NCBI GenBank assembly: GCA_917880885.1
Contig: OU862923.1
Span: 26,117,770 to 26,181,769 of the forward strand
Direction: 5' to 3'
DNA length: 64,000 bases
DNA from: Limnephilus marmoratus
Taxonomy: Eukaryota > Arthropoda > Insecta > Trichoptera > Limnephilidae
The notes under the pieces are model-generated. The model was not told where the DNA came from, did not search any database, and saw nothing but the letters and a program-made list of their open reading frames with translations. This document shows positions 10,600-22,099 of this stretch, in pieces. Numbering within the stretch: the first letter of the stretch is position 1; each line of letters starts with the position of its first letter. The position numbers and the translations under genes were made by a program.

Positions 10600-11190
10600 T
10601 CTATATTAATAAAAATGGATCGCCGAAATGTATGTTCCCGCTTAACTTCCGAACGACTGCACCAAATTGGTTAATTCTTTTTTTGTTGTGTTCGTTATTG
10701 TCAGTACAAGGTATGTCTAAAACTACTGGGGAGCTCTGGCATTATGAAATTTGTATAAAAATGAATCGCCGAAATGTATGTACGCGTATAACTTCCGAAC
10801 GTCTGCACCAAATTGGATAATTCTTTTTTTGTTGTGTTCGATGTTGTCTGGTCAGCTCTGGCATCATGAAATTTGTTTGAAAATTAAATGTACAAGGAAT
10901 TAATTTATGGAACGTGGGAGGGGGGGAAGAGGGGAACCAGGGAGGGGGATGGGAATCTCTGAGGGGGGAGGGGAACTCGGGAGGGGGTTTGCGGGACAGC
11001 GAAAGGGGGGGGGGAGTGGAGTGGGGAGAGGGAAGGTGGAGGAGGCGGAGTGAAAACGCGAGAGGGGAAGAGGACGCGGGAGAGGAATGGGGGGGGACGG
11101 AAGGGGAACGGGACGAATGGGAAAGGACACGCAGGGAGAAACAATTTATTTATTAAATGGCATAGCAACGCATACCGGGTACTAGATAGT
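10600..11190 (+). mobile_element. Helitron-like non-autonomous repeat
   Basis: The element contains two direct copies of an 83-bp block (10611-10693 and 10758-10840) with tcgccgaaatgtatgt, aacttccgaac and tgcaccaaattgg. A similar 'unit + ACTTCCGAACG' layout is seen in many arthropod Helitron/Helentron-type repeats. The right end runs gcatagcaacgcataccggg and stops at actagatagt near 11190, compatible with a CTAG(T)-type terminus. A 250-bp polypurine (G/A) tract lies between 10905 and 11150. No Rep/helicase coding is present. Class assignment is from general knowledge and is moderate at best. Confidence 0.4.
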
Positions 11191-11714
11191 ACATAAATAA
11201 TGCGTAAAAAATATTTAAACTTTCACGCATAATATATTCGTATTTTTATTTTTTTATATCATAATCCCCTTTACAAATTCCTCTAAAATTACTTGCCGAT
11301 TTCCCGGTTTCAGTTCCCAGACTTTGCGCAATTGTTATTATTGGTATCAAATCATTGAACTTAATAAAAACTGGATCGTCTCGCCTCCGTCTGGTGTTGG
11401 TCTGAACTTAGGACCCTATTATGAAGCCACGTGCTCTACGAGACATAGACTTCATTAATGAAATCATATTAATTAAAATAAAAAGTCAATGCGGTTTTAT
11501 CTAATTATTTCATTACGAGGTTATTGAAACCAGAAAATGAGAAATTTGCAGCTTTTTTTACTCAGACAAGATACCTACCTACCGACTACAATATTCAATC
11601 ATTTTTTATAGAATTTTTTTTTAATTTAATTAGGCTTGTTATTAAACTAGGGGTAATAAGTATGTACGAGCATATTTTTTAAATAACTTCCTTAGTCAGC
11701 ATTGATTCAGTTAA
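11190..11714. other. AT-rich DNA without a recognised gene
   Basis: No motif or repeat partner was noticed here. Confidence 0.35.
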
Positions 11715-12545
11715 AGCCCGGCTTCCCGCATGTCTACCGATTTATTACATTTTTCCTTTAATACAATTTTTAAAGCTCTTAAAAACATGCATTTTATTCT
11801 TGAAGATAATATCTATACATTCCCTACGCCGAAACGGCAATTATATGAAATTCCCTCGGTAGAAAAAAATCCGAAAGTATGCCTCGAAAATTATTATAAA
11901 TATCAATAAAGTTTTTTTCAGTTATTTTACAAGTTATGAAAAAATTGACAGTGTTTTTTAAATGCTATTTTCGACAATCCCCACGAGATTTTTGCTGTAT
12001 TTTAAACTAGTCGTGTTTTATTAAACATTTTCACAATATTCGCTTGAATATTATCGTTTTTAATATTAACGCGCTCTCTCTAACATTTGTATTTACATAT
12101 CTCTCCACCTTCTTCTTTTCGAGCCTTAAGGGCCCGCAACCCGGATTTGTACCAATTTATTACATATTTCCCTTAAACACGGTAAGTTTTAAAGCTCTTA
12201 AAAACATATATGTTATTCTTGAAGATAATATCTAGACTTTGCCCGCGCCGAAACGCAAATTACATAAAATTCCCTCGATAGAAAAAATCGCAAAGAATGC
12301 TCCATAAATTATTATTATTAACACTTTTGTTTAAGTTATTTTACAAGTTATATGTATGAAAAAATTCACAGTGTTTCTTTAAATGCTGTTTAAGATAGTG
12401 CCCGCGAGATTTTTGCTAAATTTTAAACGAGTCGTATTTTATTAAACACTTTCCCAATTATCGCATCGATTTTGTCGCTTTAAATGTTAGCGCCCTCCTC
12501 TAACATTCGTAATTTCGTATCTCTCCATCTTCTTCTTCTCGGGCC
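11715..12545 (+). repeat. Tandem duplication, two units of about 415 bp
   Basis: Unit 1 (about 11715-12125) and unit 2 (about 12126-12545) share ordered blocks: ttaaagctcttaaaaacat, attcttgaagataatatcta, gccgaaacg, ttattttacaagttat, gagatttttgct and tatctctcca-cttcttctt. Divergence is perhaps 20%, so the duplication is old. No coding capacity. Confidence 0.75.
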
Positions 12546-12639
12546 CGGTTGCAGAGCCTTAATAGGAATCCACAAGTGTATGTATTCTTAGAGAATATCG
12601 GTAGTAGACATTAAGATCGCTTGAAAGGCTCGTCTAAAG

Positions 12640-12885
12640 GTCACGATTAAAAGTAGTTTTTTTTTTAAAAGAAAAAAAATTAATCGATAGAAACTGTCAC
12701 AGATAATTTTAACCATTAAATTGAATTTTTCAAAAGTTTTTCTCACATGCGTTAATACATTTGTCAAAAGTAGTTTTTTTTATATTTTAATTATTTTAAA
12801 TGAAAAAAAAATATCAATAGAAACTGTCACAGATAATTTTTACCATTAAATTGTATTTTTCAAAAGTTTTTCTCACAAGCGTTTT
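12640..12885 (+). repeat. Tandem duplication, two units of about 120 bp
   Basis: Both units contain aaaagtagtttttttt, atagaaactgtcacagataa and tttttcaaaagtttttctcac. They directly follow the 415-bp duplication. Confidence 0.8.
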
Positions 12886-13074
12886 ATATATACTATTTCA
12901 GTTTTATTATACTTTTCCACATTTCTAATCAGGAGATACATTTTTTAGTATTTTATGCTTACATATATTATTTTTAAATAATAAACAATATAATTCTACT
13001 CACTGGAAACTGCAGGAAAAGCTTAAATTTATCCAAAGCATATATTTTTGTATTTTTAATGTAAACCGGGTAAA

Positions 13075-15363
13075 CAGTGGCGTAGCGTGGGGGGGGGCGG
13101 GGGGGGCGGGGGGGGGCGGGGGGGGGGGGCGGCCCGCCCCGGGTGGCACTTTTGAGGGGGGCGGCAAATTTTCACAATAAATAATACTATTATCTTGGAA
13201 AAATTTAAACCATTTCAAATCATTATTCAAAAATATTTAACGTTACTTTCGTTTACAATCCAACTCTTTTTTTATTATTTATAAAAAATATCAATATTTA
13301 TATTTTTTTAAGCTGCAAATTTCTCAATTCGTAGGAAAACCGTACGCGTATTATGAGAGTAATACTAATTAAAGCTGATAACTCGCAAACGGATTCACTC
13401 TTAATAAAAACCAGAATTGTGTTCAGAATGTATTAACGAATGAATTTCAGTTGTGTATTCATCTGCTGATACATTTCGAAAGAGACCATTTTTTTATTCG
13501 AAGTGCAGTTATAAAATTCTAGTTGCAGACTATGTATGTGCTGCCAGAATCAAAGAGAAACTATTTACATATTCTGAGTGAAGTTTTAATTCGCCAAATA
13601 CAGATTTAATTTAACCCGTCTAATCAGAGGAGACGCAATTTGAAAATAAAATTGTGAAATTATGTCCCACACATTTAATTTAAAATAAATTTGTGATTGC
13701 GATAAAAAGTTCAGATACAGTTTTATTATATTTTTTTAAAGAAAAGTAATCTGTATTTAAAATTTTAAGTTTATTCTATTTTAGGTACCTACTTTAATTC
13801 GAATATTCGCAGGCGTGTATTTTTGAGCCAATCCACATTTAGAATATCAAAATTTTAATAATTAGAAACAATAATGTTCTAATAGGAACGTCGGAAAAAT
13901 AACTATATCTAGATTTTAGAACAATTTTGTTTTTTGCAAAAGGATAAAAAAAAAACAATAAAAATGAACATTTAAAATGCATGAAGAACCGGAAATTTTC
14001 TGCGCAAACATTGACAGGCAAAAGTTAATAAATATTTTTTTTATTATTCGAAGGGTTAAAACAGTTTCTAACCAGTTTTCTTTTGAATTGTGTCAGCAGA
14101 TGAATCTCAGTTATATAATTCAGTTATATGAATGAAGTTCAGTTATAAAATTCTAGTAGCAGACTATGTATGTGCTACCAGAATCAAAGAAAAACCATTT
14201 TCATGTTCTGAGTATAGTTTTAATTCGCCAGGTACAGATTTACTTTAAACCTGTACAGAATGTAAAATTCCAGTTGGATTCATCTGCTGGCACATTTCGA
14301 AGGAAAACATTCTGTTATTCGATGTGCAGTTATAAAATTCTAGTTGCAGACTATTTATTTAATGCCAGAATCAAAGAAAAAACATTTTCATAATCTGAGT
14401 GTAGTTTTAGTTCACCGCATACAAACTGGTTTTGTGTTCAGAATTCTACGATAAATTAAATAACGAGTTGCAGATTCATCGTGCATCGACTGAAGTTTTA
14501 CATTTGAGTTACATAATGATGTAAAATTCTGAGAAATTGATTGGTGCATGTGTAACTATTATTTAGGGACTCTAACACAGTATCAATCAATCAACTTTGG
14601 AGTAGAATTTATAAACATGATTTTCGTTGAAAGAATACTCAGCAAAAGTGATTATTAAAAAATCCGGCTCGTATATAAATAGGTCGTAATAAAAAAATAG
14701 GATTCCCGAATACAACCCCCCCGCCGCTTGAAGTACCCAAATAAGGGGGCGGCGAAATTTTCCTACGCCCTGATGTTCTGAGTGTGGTTTTAATTCACCA
14801 CATACAGATTTAATTAAAACCAGTTTTGTGTTCAGAATGTAAGTGCCGGCAGAATCAAAGAAAAACCCTTTTCATGTTCTGAATGTAGTTTCAATTCACC
14901 GCGTACAGATTTAATTAAAACCAGTTTTGTGTTCAGAATGTAAGTACCGCTAGAATCAAAGAAAAGCCATTTTTTTTTCTGAGTGTAGTTTTGATGAACC
15001 GCATATTTAGTTTAATTTAAACCAGTTTTGTGTTATTAATATAACAATAAGTTGCCGATCCATCGTGTACCGAGTAAAGCTTTGCATTTGAGTTGCATTC
15101 CTTACGTATGCGTGATGAAGATGCGAAATTCTGAAATTCTATTACAGGCATACCATTCTCGATTTCTGAGAGCGGCTATGTATAAATTTGTAGTAGAATT
15201 TATAAGCATGATTTTATTGGAAGAGATACCTACCCCCCCCCTCCCCCCCCAGTCAGCGCAGTTGAAAATCTGCGGAAGAAGTACCTGTAGAAGTTAGGGA
15301 GGGGGGGGGGGGCGGCAAAATTTTCCTCCGCCCCGGGCGGCCGAAACCCACGCTACGCCACTG
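13075..15363. mobile_element. Non-autonomous hAT element, 2.29 kb, with perfect 8-bp target duplication
   Basis: The ends are CAGTGGCGTAGCGTGGG at the left and its exact inverse at the right. The 8-bp direct repeat CGGGTAAA flanks the element (13067-13074 and 15364-15371). CA-GTGGCG ends and an 8-bp TSD are diagnostic of hAT. Just inside both ends are G/C homopolymer-rich blocks with ggcggcaaa. The interior has no transposase; instead it holds several copies of a roughly 100-bp motif (gttttaattc, aaaccagttttgtgttcaga, agaatcaaagaaaa) around 13400-13620, 14060-14430 and 14771-15030. It would depend on a transposase in trans. Confidence 0.85.
14771..15040 (+). repeat. Internal tandem repeat of the hAT element, about 100-bp units
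   Basis: Three successive units start near 14775, 14878 and 14979. Each contains a ttctga-tgtag block, aaccagttttgtgtt and, in the first two, agaatcaaagaaaa. Diverged copies occur upstream in the same element. Confidence 0.7.
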
Positions 15364-15394
15364 CGGGTAAAGAATAATCTAAAATAGTGATTTA

Positions 15395-15660
15395 GCATTA
15401 AGTGGAACGTTCGCGCGGCCCGTTTCGGCCCTTTTCATCAAATTTAAATTTTGGATTTGACATCAAAATACCCAACCAAAATGAATAATTATTGTTTTAT
15501 TCAAAAGTTATATAAAATATAGGGTATAATATAAAAGGTATGGCATCTAGGACGGATGTGAGCTACTTTATTTATTTTTGTTTTGAATTATCAGATATCG
15601 GCCATTAAAGATTTTAGTGTTTCATGATTTTAGAGGCAACTCGGACAATTATTTATGAGT
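15395..15660 (-). repeat. Dispersed repeat family B, copy 1
   Basis: On the minus strand this matches 44930-45200: ctttaatggcc-atatc, aataaataaagtagctcaca, gttgggtattttga and a gggc-gaaa-gggcc end. A third, partial copy is at 18070-18180. Non-coding. Confidence 0.6.
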
Positions 15661-15877
15661 AAACAGGAAACCTTTTTTGCCATTTTTTACTCCTTTTCGC
15701 AATAAAAAAAATACTTTGGGTAATTACAATTATTTGATATTACTACAAACATAGGTTCACTTAGAGCGCAACTATATAAAAAAAATATCTGCAAATTTTT
15801 AAAATGATTGGTTAAAAACTTTATGAGCAGGGGAGCACACAAATTCAAAAAAGGTCGTTTCGATAAAAACGCGTTTG

Positions 15878-16045
15878 GGGTCGTCCATTAATCACATGAA
15901 ATTTTTAACCCCCCCCCCCCCCCCCCCCTCCTATCCAAAATCACGTATAACCCCCCCTCCCCCCCCCCGTCGTTATATTTCGTGATTTTTTCCGACCCCC
16001 CCCCCTCCCCCCCCTTTCGAGCCTCACGTGATTAATAGACGACCC
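15878..16045. mobile_element. MITE with GGGTCGTC termini
   Basis: The left end ggggtcgtccattaatcac (15878) and the right end gtgattaatagacgaccc (ending 16045) are inverted repeats. The interior is mostly C homopolymer blocks. TTT occurs at both flanks and may be a target duplication. Confidence 0.65.
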
Positions 16046-16049
16046 TTTT

Positions 16050-16920
16050 CAAGTTTACCACGCTGTTCGTCACTTTAGGGAGGGAGGTCACTTAGATACC
16101 CTCATAACACCGGAAATATTGAAATTTTTATGAAAAACTTTGGGAACATATTCTTAAATATACTAACAATTTATGAATTAAAAAATAATAATATTTTTAA
16201 TTCATCTAAAGGTATTTCCCCTTTATTGGAATACGAAGATTAGAAAGGGAAATGAAGTATTAGAAAGCACTTGGCTTTTCAGATCTAACCTTATGTGAAA
16301 TTATTATTCGGTAATAATTTTAATAGTTTCTGTTTTAATCCACTGTGTCATCGCGCATAAATATTGCGCCTTCTCCAAAAGCTCATAAATAACGTCGAAA
16401 AAAACAAAACTTTTTTATGGCGGAAAGTTTAAAATCAAACCGCCATTATAAATTTCGTGATATCAACAAAACTTTCGATCATGCCAAACGAGGCATTAAG
16501 ATTTGGTAATGTGCTTTAGTGTCATGATCACGGAGAAAGCGGTGGGGTGGCTACATACCCCATAGAATCATATTGATACAGGATGCAGATTAGCGATGAA
16601 AATAATGTTCAAAGGCCTATCATCAGGTATACTAATTGCGGATGTAAGTCTGTCTATGAGTGATTGTAACTTTGTTTCAATGAACATGTAAGTGTCATTT
16701 TCAAAAGTGGAACTGATTGTGCCAGGAATTCAGTCAAATTATAGATACCTAATGGGATAATAATGCCAGTCGGGAGAGCTGTCTTCTTGTTAAATAGAAT
16801 CACTTCGAATATCGATATATTTAACATCAATGAAGCACAATTTAGCTTTGTTGCTGTTAGTTTAAATTCGCTTATCTAATCTTAAATATTTTCCCTCTTT
16901 TAAAAACGCTCTTAAATGTT
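16050..16920. other. AT-rich DNA without a recognised gene
   Basis: No protein or repeat motif was recognised in this interval. Confidence 0.35.
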
Positions 16921-16924
16921 AATT

Positions 16925-17008
16925 TAGTGCTGTTTTTAAAATGAATAAATTAAATTGAATTAAAAATTAAGTTAAATTAAAATTAAATTAAAATTGAATT
17001 AAAAATTA
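16925..17008. repeat. AATTA/AAATT simple-sequence tract
   Basis: The run consists of variations of attaaaatt and is low complexity. It directly precedes a SINE. Confidence 0.7.
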
Positions 17009-17350
17009 ACGGCCTCCGTGGTAGCAGTCTGATAATTTATGTTATTTCACAATTGATTAATTAAAAATAATATATACGTACTATATTTGCGGCACATTCC
17101 AGAGTGGAGATACTCACAATATCGCCTTGGTGAAGGACTACCATTCAGAATTGAAATGTTACTTGAAATGGCTTTGGCTGGGTTTGGTGACCAGATCTGA
17201 ATTCCCAGATACTTCCCCACCGTCATCTTTCCCATCTTCCTCACCACCCCACATGCTTCAGTCTAACATCATAGCCCAATTGGGGATGACATGGTCTCGC
17301 TGGCTCCAGACGAAAGCAGTTGGAACTCTACGCGGCATTCAAATAAATAA
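17009..17350 (+). mobile_element. tRNA-derived SINE S1 with shortened head
   Basis: It begins with a tRNA-like ggcctccgtggtagcagtct block (17010) that corresponds to the A-box half; the B-box half is deleted. The body has gcggcacattccagagtgga, catcgcct-like, accattcagaattgaaatg, accagatctgaat and, near the 3' end, ccaattggggatgacat and gctggctccag, then an A-rich tail. Confidence 0.7.
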
Positions 17351-17845
17351 AAAAATATTTTTTTTGACAGAAAATAATTGTCATTTACAAAATTGAAACT
17401 GATGTGTCAAGAATTCAGATCCTATTTTATAACTTATATGATCAACTGGTGCAGTAAATATATTTTCTTTTTATCATTCCGCAGCAATAGTTCTTGTTCT
17501 GTTGTGTTCTTTACATAATCTTTTATTTTCACAATTATTACAAAAATTTTGCGTGATTTTTCACAGGTATGCGCTGTTTATTAAAAACGGTAATCCGGAA
17601 GACAGAAGAAGCGCGTCTTTTCGTGCGGTCTATCAAAATCAACAACCACGGATTCTGACGGCGTTCAAATGTGAAGAAAAAAAATGATATAAGGCTTTTA
17701 ATCGCTTACAGAATTTACATAACAGTGAGCCATCGAAGTAACAGTTCTTTCTTCTTCATGGGGGGGGGGGGTTAGTTGGTGAAGGTCAAAGTGAATACTG
17801 AAGTTTTTAACTAGTCGACAACATGGTGCAGCACAGAAGTGCCAC

Positions 17846-18068
17846 TGAGAAACCGACCACCATTCAGAATTGAAATGTCGCTTAAAATGGCTTTAAACGT
17901 GGCCAGATCTGAATAGTCAGATACCACCCAACCTTCCTTTTCCCTGTTTCCTTTCTCTCCCCGCTATCTTCATCCTCACAACAAATCCTTATTGGGGATG
18001 CCACAGCCTCACTGACTCCAGACGGTAGGGAACGGTTGAATTGATGAAGATGAAAAAATAATAAAAAA
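17846..18068 (+). mobile_element. SINE S1, 5'-truncated
   Basis: Only the 3' two thirds are present: accattcagaattgaaatgt, ggccagatctgaatag, attggggatgccac and gactccagac, followed by an A-rich tail (18049-18075). Confidence 0.7.
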
Positions 18069-18781
18069 AATAAAAATTATAACATTGTCCAAAGTTGCCT
18101 CTAAAAATAATTAAACATGTAATTTTATAATGGCATCATACTTTATAATAAAATCACACCAATATTTGCTATACCTTTTAATTTTAAAAAAATCAGTTTC
18201 TATGAGTATTTGGGCCTAAAAACTTCGAACATTCCAGAATAAAGCCATACGCGTGGTGTTCTGGGTGCCCCAAATGAATAAGGGTATCTCAACTCCACAA
18301 ATATTCTGAAATCCCCTTATTAAAAAAACACATCTCGCGGAAAACATTTTATGCGGGAATTCCCACCCATGAAAACGCGTCCATAAACTGCCTCGCCAGG
18401 TACGACGAAAACGTATGTACCACAAACAAAAAAAAACCTAAATAAATCTTCCATGAAGAATAAAGGTAAAGCCACACTAAGCCCACGCAACGCCACGCCA
18501 CGTGGGTAGACGTCACCATTTCCATATCTGGACTGCTTACCATCCACACATTTTCTATGGAAACGGGTGCTTTAGAATCAAACTAGCTCCACGCAACGCA
18601 AACCGACGCCCCCTACGCGACGTTGATCTGCCACAGCCAGATCGGCGTGGGCCATGTGGAAGGTGGAGGGGGTATGGTCACGCCTACTACGAGATGATTT
18701 TACATCTTTTTGGTGTTATCTGAGCATCTAACGTTGTTTCGCTATATCTATGGTTGTTTTTTTGACAGATATTATTAAAAA

Positions 18782-18910
18782 ATGGATGACGAACAGTTTA
18801 TTGAAGCTTTTAGACGGCACGAAGTTATTTATAAAATCAAATTACAGGATTATAGAGATTCTGCATACGCAGTGCAACTTAGGAAGAAATTTCAGCCATT
18901 CATGGCATGA
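18782..18910 (+). pseudogene. MADF-domain accessory protein of the Harbinger element, truncated
   Basis: An ATG opens a 42-codon frame containing FIEAFRRHEVIY (residues 6-17) and LQDYRDSAYA (residues 21-30). This is the start of a MADF domain, usually (F/L)I-x(3)-R-x(2)-(P/E)-x-(L/I)Y...YRD. MADF/Myb-like DNA-binding proteins are the second ORF of many Harbinger elements and help the transposase reach the nucleus and bind ends. The frame stops after about half of the domain, so it is not functional. Confidence 0.65.
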
Positions 18911-18939
18911 TTTTCAATATTATACCCCTGTAATGAATG

Positions 18940-19269
18940 TCAATCAAACTTTAGACACACTGCCAGTCTTTCTCTGGTCCCAATTGACTTTCGAAGATGT
19001 GTGTTTTCTTTTTTTATGTCATATTCAATTATGCTGTGAAGCTCTTCAAATACCACTTTACTCATACGGAAGTACATGAAGAATCGTCCGTCATCAGATT
19101 CTAGTTCCTTTACTAAAGTATGGAACTCTCCAAACATTTGTCTTTGTTTGTTAATGTTGTGGACCCAAATACTTCTCACTTTTTTCTTTTTATGAGAATA
19201 TTGATTTAACAATAATAATCGTAGCAAATCATCTTCAAATTCACTTTCAAGATATGGCAAAGCTGTCAT
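18940..19269 (-). pseudogene. Harbinger (HARBI1/ALP1-like) transposase, N-terminal part
   Basis: The 109-codon frame reads IWVHNINKQRQMFGEFHTL around residues 34-52, then FFMYFRMS at residues 63-70, FEELHSII, and finally GTRERLAVCLKF before the stop. This order (R.W(V)HP-like, G-x-F-x-x-L, FFxYFRMS, F-x-L, ERLA-x-x-L) is that of the N-terminal region of PIF/Harbinger DDE transposases. The catalytic DDE domain is absent because the frame stops at the point where it should begin and the element ends. It runs toward the MADF remnant. Confidence 0.8.
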
Positions 19270-20163
19270 CTGCTAAGAGAATCACATAAACATAACCTAA
19301 AAAATAAATGTCAAATGTGTCAAATCAAACGCGCCTGCGCACAACCAGAGACCCCTTGTCACGTGGTCACAGCGACGCGTACGTATGTCTGGCCAGTGTG
19401 AACGGTACAGGAACGTTGCGTGGCGTTGCGTCTGCTCAGTATGATCCTTGCTTAACATTGCAGCCATGACCCCTTGCAAATATTTTTTAACAAACAACCA
19501 AATAAACCATTTTTTCAACGAAAAGTGAAAGGGGCCTTTGTGGCCCGGAGCTCTGTAAGCCATTATTTCAAAAAAGTATTTGGGCCTCAAATCCAAAAAA
19601 ATATTTTGTATAATAAGGCCACGCGGTGGTTTCTTTGCCATATAAAAGCCATCAAACAATTTCCATCGATCATTGACCCACATCTTCCACAGCAATTCCT
19701 TCATCACCACAGGTCCTATAACCCAGTGCTATATAGTTGTATTTAGTATTAGAGCCGTCTTTATTCGCTATCCTACTGGGACATGCGATCCTACTAGTGG
19801 TACTCACTAGGGCGGTACAGACTGGCACAATCGATATCCACGACCAACCCCTGTTCCCTGAGCCCTATGCCCTATGGCCCCGGTTTATCCCTAAAAGCGA
19901 TGTAATCTAATGTAGAATAAATCATAAGTTTCGAAGACGAATAATATTTTGATACGAATATTAATGAGGTCGAGTATTTTTATACACATTGCGGATTGTT
20001 AACTTGTTTTAAATGTGTGCAGATATTTCGTGAAATATTGTCAGAATAATACATGGGTGGCGCAAAACTACCGATATGGTTTGAATGTTTAATAACTTTT
20101 TAAATTTATTTTTTTATTTTTTTTTATTTCAGAATTTTGTGAAGAAAACTTGGGGAATTTGAA

Positions 20164-21257
20164 ATGTAACACTACACAACAGAACAGCGATCAACAATTG
20201 TTGAATTTTATTTTGAAAATCGACGGTCAATTGTTTTGACGCTGCGTGTTTATCCTCGTTTTTTTTAATGTGCGTACTGGACCTTCAGCACCAACAATAA
20301 ACCGCCTGGTTGCAAATTTTCGACAACATGGTACAGTAAGACACCTTCCATGTACCGGAAGACCACGTACGGTCTACACGGAAGAAAATATTCATCGTGT
20401 TGTGGATAGTGTGCAGGAGAGTCCAGAAATATCAACAAGAAGACGTTCGGCACAACTGGGGCTATCGCGGAGGTCCGTTTAGGGGATTTTGGCCACATTG
20501 CACAAGTTCCCGTACAAGGTTCAGCTTTTGCAATAATTGAAGCCGATAGACTACCAACAACGACTTGATTATGCCATTTCATTCCGACAAAAAACAGAAG
20601 AAAATCGCGATTCATTAACAATTTGATAATGAGCGATGAAGCCCATTTCCAATTGAATGTTTCGTAAACAACAAAATTGCAGGATATGGGCTACGGAGAA
20701 TCCAAGAACAGTTTATCAGCAACAATTACACCCACTTAAGTGTACCTACTGTTTGGTGCGGTGTATCGTCTGAAAGGGTCATTGGTCCATATTTCTTTGA
20801 AAATGCACATGGCGCCTCAGTTATGGTTAATGGTGCTGAATATCGAACGATGCTGGACAATTTTTTGAGGCCAGCTTTAGAAAACCATCGACAGTTATGG
20901 TTCCAATAAGATGGAGCCACAGCAAGGGACACAATGGCTATGTTACGGGACCTCTTTGGCGAACGCATTATTTCGCGCAGAAGCGATTTTAATTGGCTCT
21001 CACGTTCACCGGATTTAACAGCGCCAGACTGTTTTCTTTGAGGTTATTTGAAAGAAAGGGTATACGTAAATAAGCCAGCGATCATACCACAGCTAGAACA
21101 ATACATTCGCAATGAAATTCAAGCCATAACACCGGAAATTTTACAAAAGTTATGCAAAATGTACTGGAAAGAGCACGAATGTGCGAAGCCGAAAATGGCC
21201 ACCAAGTGGCCATTTTCGGCTTTCCCGCAAGTCCGGGATATAATTTTTCACACTTAA
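20164..21257 (+). pseudogene. Tc1/mariner-superfamily transposase pseudogene, near full length
   Basis: Across several frames the expected order is complete: HYTTEQRSTIVEFYFENRRS at the N-terminus, NVRTGPSAPTINRLVANF and a GRPRT hinge (DNA-binding helix-turn-helix region), TRRRSAQLGLSRRSV, then SDEAHFQLN (first catalytic acid, about 20632), DGATARDTM (second, about 20910), SPDLTAPDCFL (third, about 21010), GYLKERVYVNKPA and a C-terminal IIFHT. Typical length is about 350 residues. Disablements include a stop right after the start ATG, a frameshift near 20260, a stop before DGATA and a stop at the Trp of FLWG. Shorter relatives are at 2700-3029 and 9897-10300. Terminal repeats are only weakly visible (ggtggcgcaaaactac near 20055 against a diverged inverse near 21317). 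Confidence 0.85.
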
Positions 21258-21344
21258 GCCAAAAATATTCCCCATTAATATACTGTATAACAAAAAAAAT
21301 TCTATGTAATGCCTAGTTTTTGGCTGCTAGGCCCTGAAGGCGGC

Positions 21345-22090
21345 TTTTGGTTAGTCTCCGCCCAGTTTGAGTGTTGGTGACCATTTTATAAATCCGATAG
21401 GAAATGGTTCCAAACATATTCCTCGGATCCACTGGGATCCAGTGACTACGTCATATACGTAATTAACGTATGCCCCCTTATTATTGAGATGTTGTATGAA
21501 TATCAAAATATTTTGTGCTAGGAGTGATGTGTTTGGCATTCTATTTTCTCTGCCTACCCTGACCACGTGCGTTAATTTACATGATGGTTTGTAAATCCCA
21601 GAGGAGGTCAGGACTCAAGGGTTGTATTATCGATATTATGATGAGGTTAACTAAATAAGATACCATAAAATTAAACACGATTTTAGGTGGTTCATTCCTT
21701 ACAAAACATCTCCGGCAGGAGTTTGGAAACGAGATTAATTTTACCATGATTTTTTTTCATTGAGGATATCAAAAAATAAATTTAAAAACAATGGGCATGG
21801 ATTTTTCTTCAAAGCCGTAACGTAAAATTTATATTTAAAAAAAAACATAAAAATAAAACAGAACAAACGAGAACGTTTTGTACATCACGTACGCTACCAG
21901 TTTGAAATATTGTTCAATTACATTAGACTAAAAAATATATCATGATTATATTCACTGTTTGGTAATGATCAATGCGTGCAAAATTTTTGTATGAAAATTG
22001 TGCAATTAGGAGTGATTGGTTCGTTCTTTTAAATATTAGGATGATTTATAATGGCATTAGTCTGGTGATGTTATTAAAAACGTTATGTAA
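21345..22090. other. AT-rich DNA without a recognised gene
   Basis: No protein motif was recognised here. The segment ends at a LINE tail. Confidence 0.35.
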
Positions 22091-22099
22091 AAAAGTACC

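Larger units (their letters stand above)
18464..19452. mobile_element. PIF/Harbinger element with TAA target duplication, defective
   Basis: TAA flanks both ends (18461-18463 and 19453-19455). The ends AGGTAAAGCCACACTAAGC and, inverted from the right, AGCAAGGATCATACTGAGC are similar, and each is followed by ACGCAACGCCACGC, so the TIR is about 35 bp. Inside are two convergent coding remnants: a MADF-type ORF on the plus strand and a Harbinger transposase N-terminal part on the minus strand. A TWA target duplication plus paired transposase and Myb/MADF ORFs is the standard Harbinger layout. At 989 bp it is well short of an autonomous element. Confidence 0.8.
18320..19719 (-). pseudogene. Unrecognised reading frame split by the Harbinger insertion
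   Basis: On the minus strand an open frame from about 19719 runs to the TAA/TTA target site at 19453-19455 (motifs KELLWKMWVNDRWKLFDGFY and MAYRAPGHKGPFHFS). The frame on the other side of the insertion (from 18463 to the stop at 18320, with FFMEDLFRFF and VYGRVFMGGNS) is in the same phase. Removing the element and one TSD gives a continuous frame of about 130 codons. I do not recognise the protein. It may be an older transposon's gene or a chance frame. Confidence 0.3.

Noticed and set aside
10900..11168. Pro/Arg- and Gly/Glu-rich frames of 76-87 codons
   Set aside because: They are translations of a polypurine tract and have no protein-like complexity.
19297..19449. Continuation of the minus-strand frame into the Harbinger end
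   Set aside because: The extra residues are read from the transposon's terminal repeat, not from the interrupted frame.
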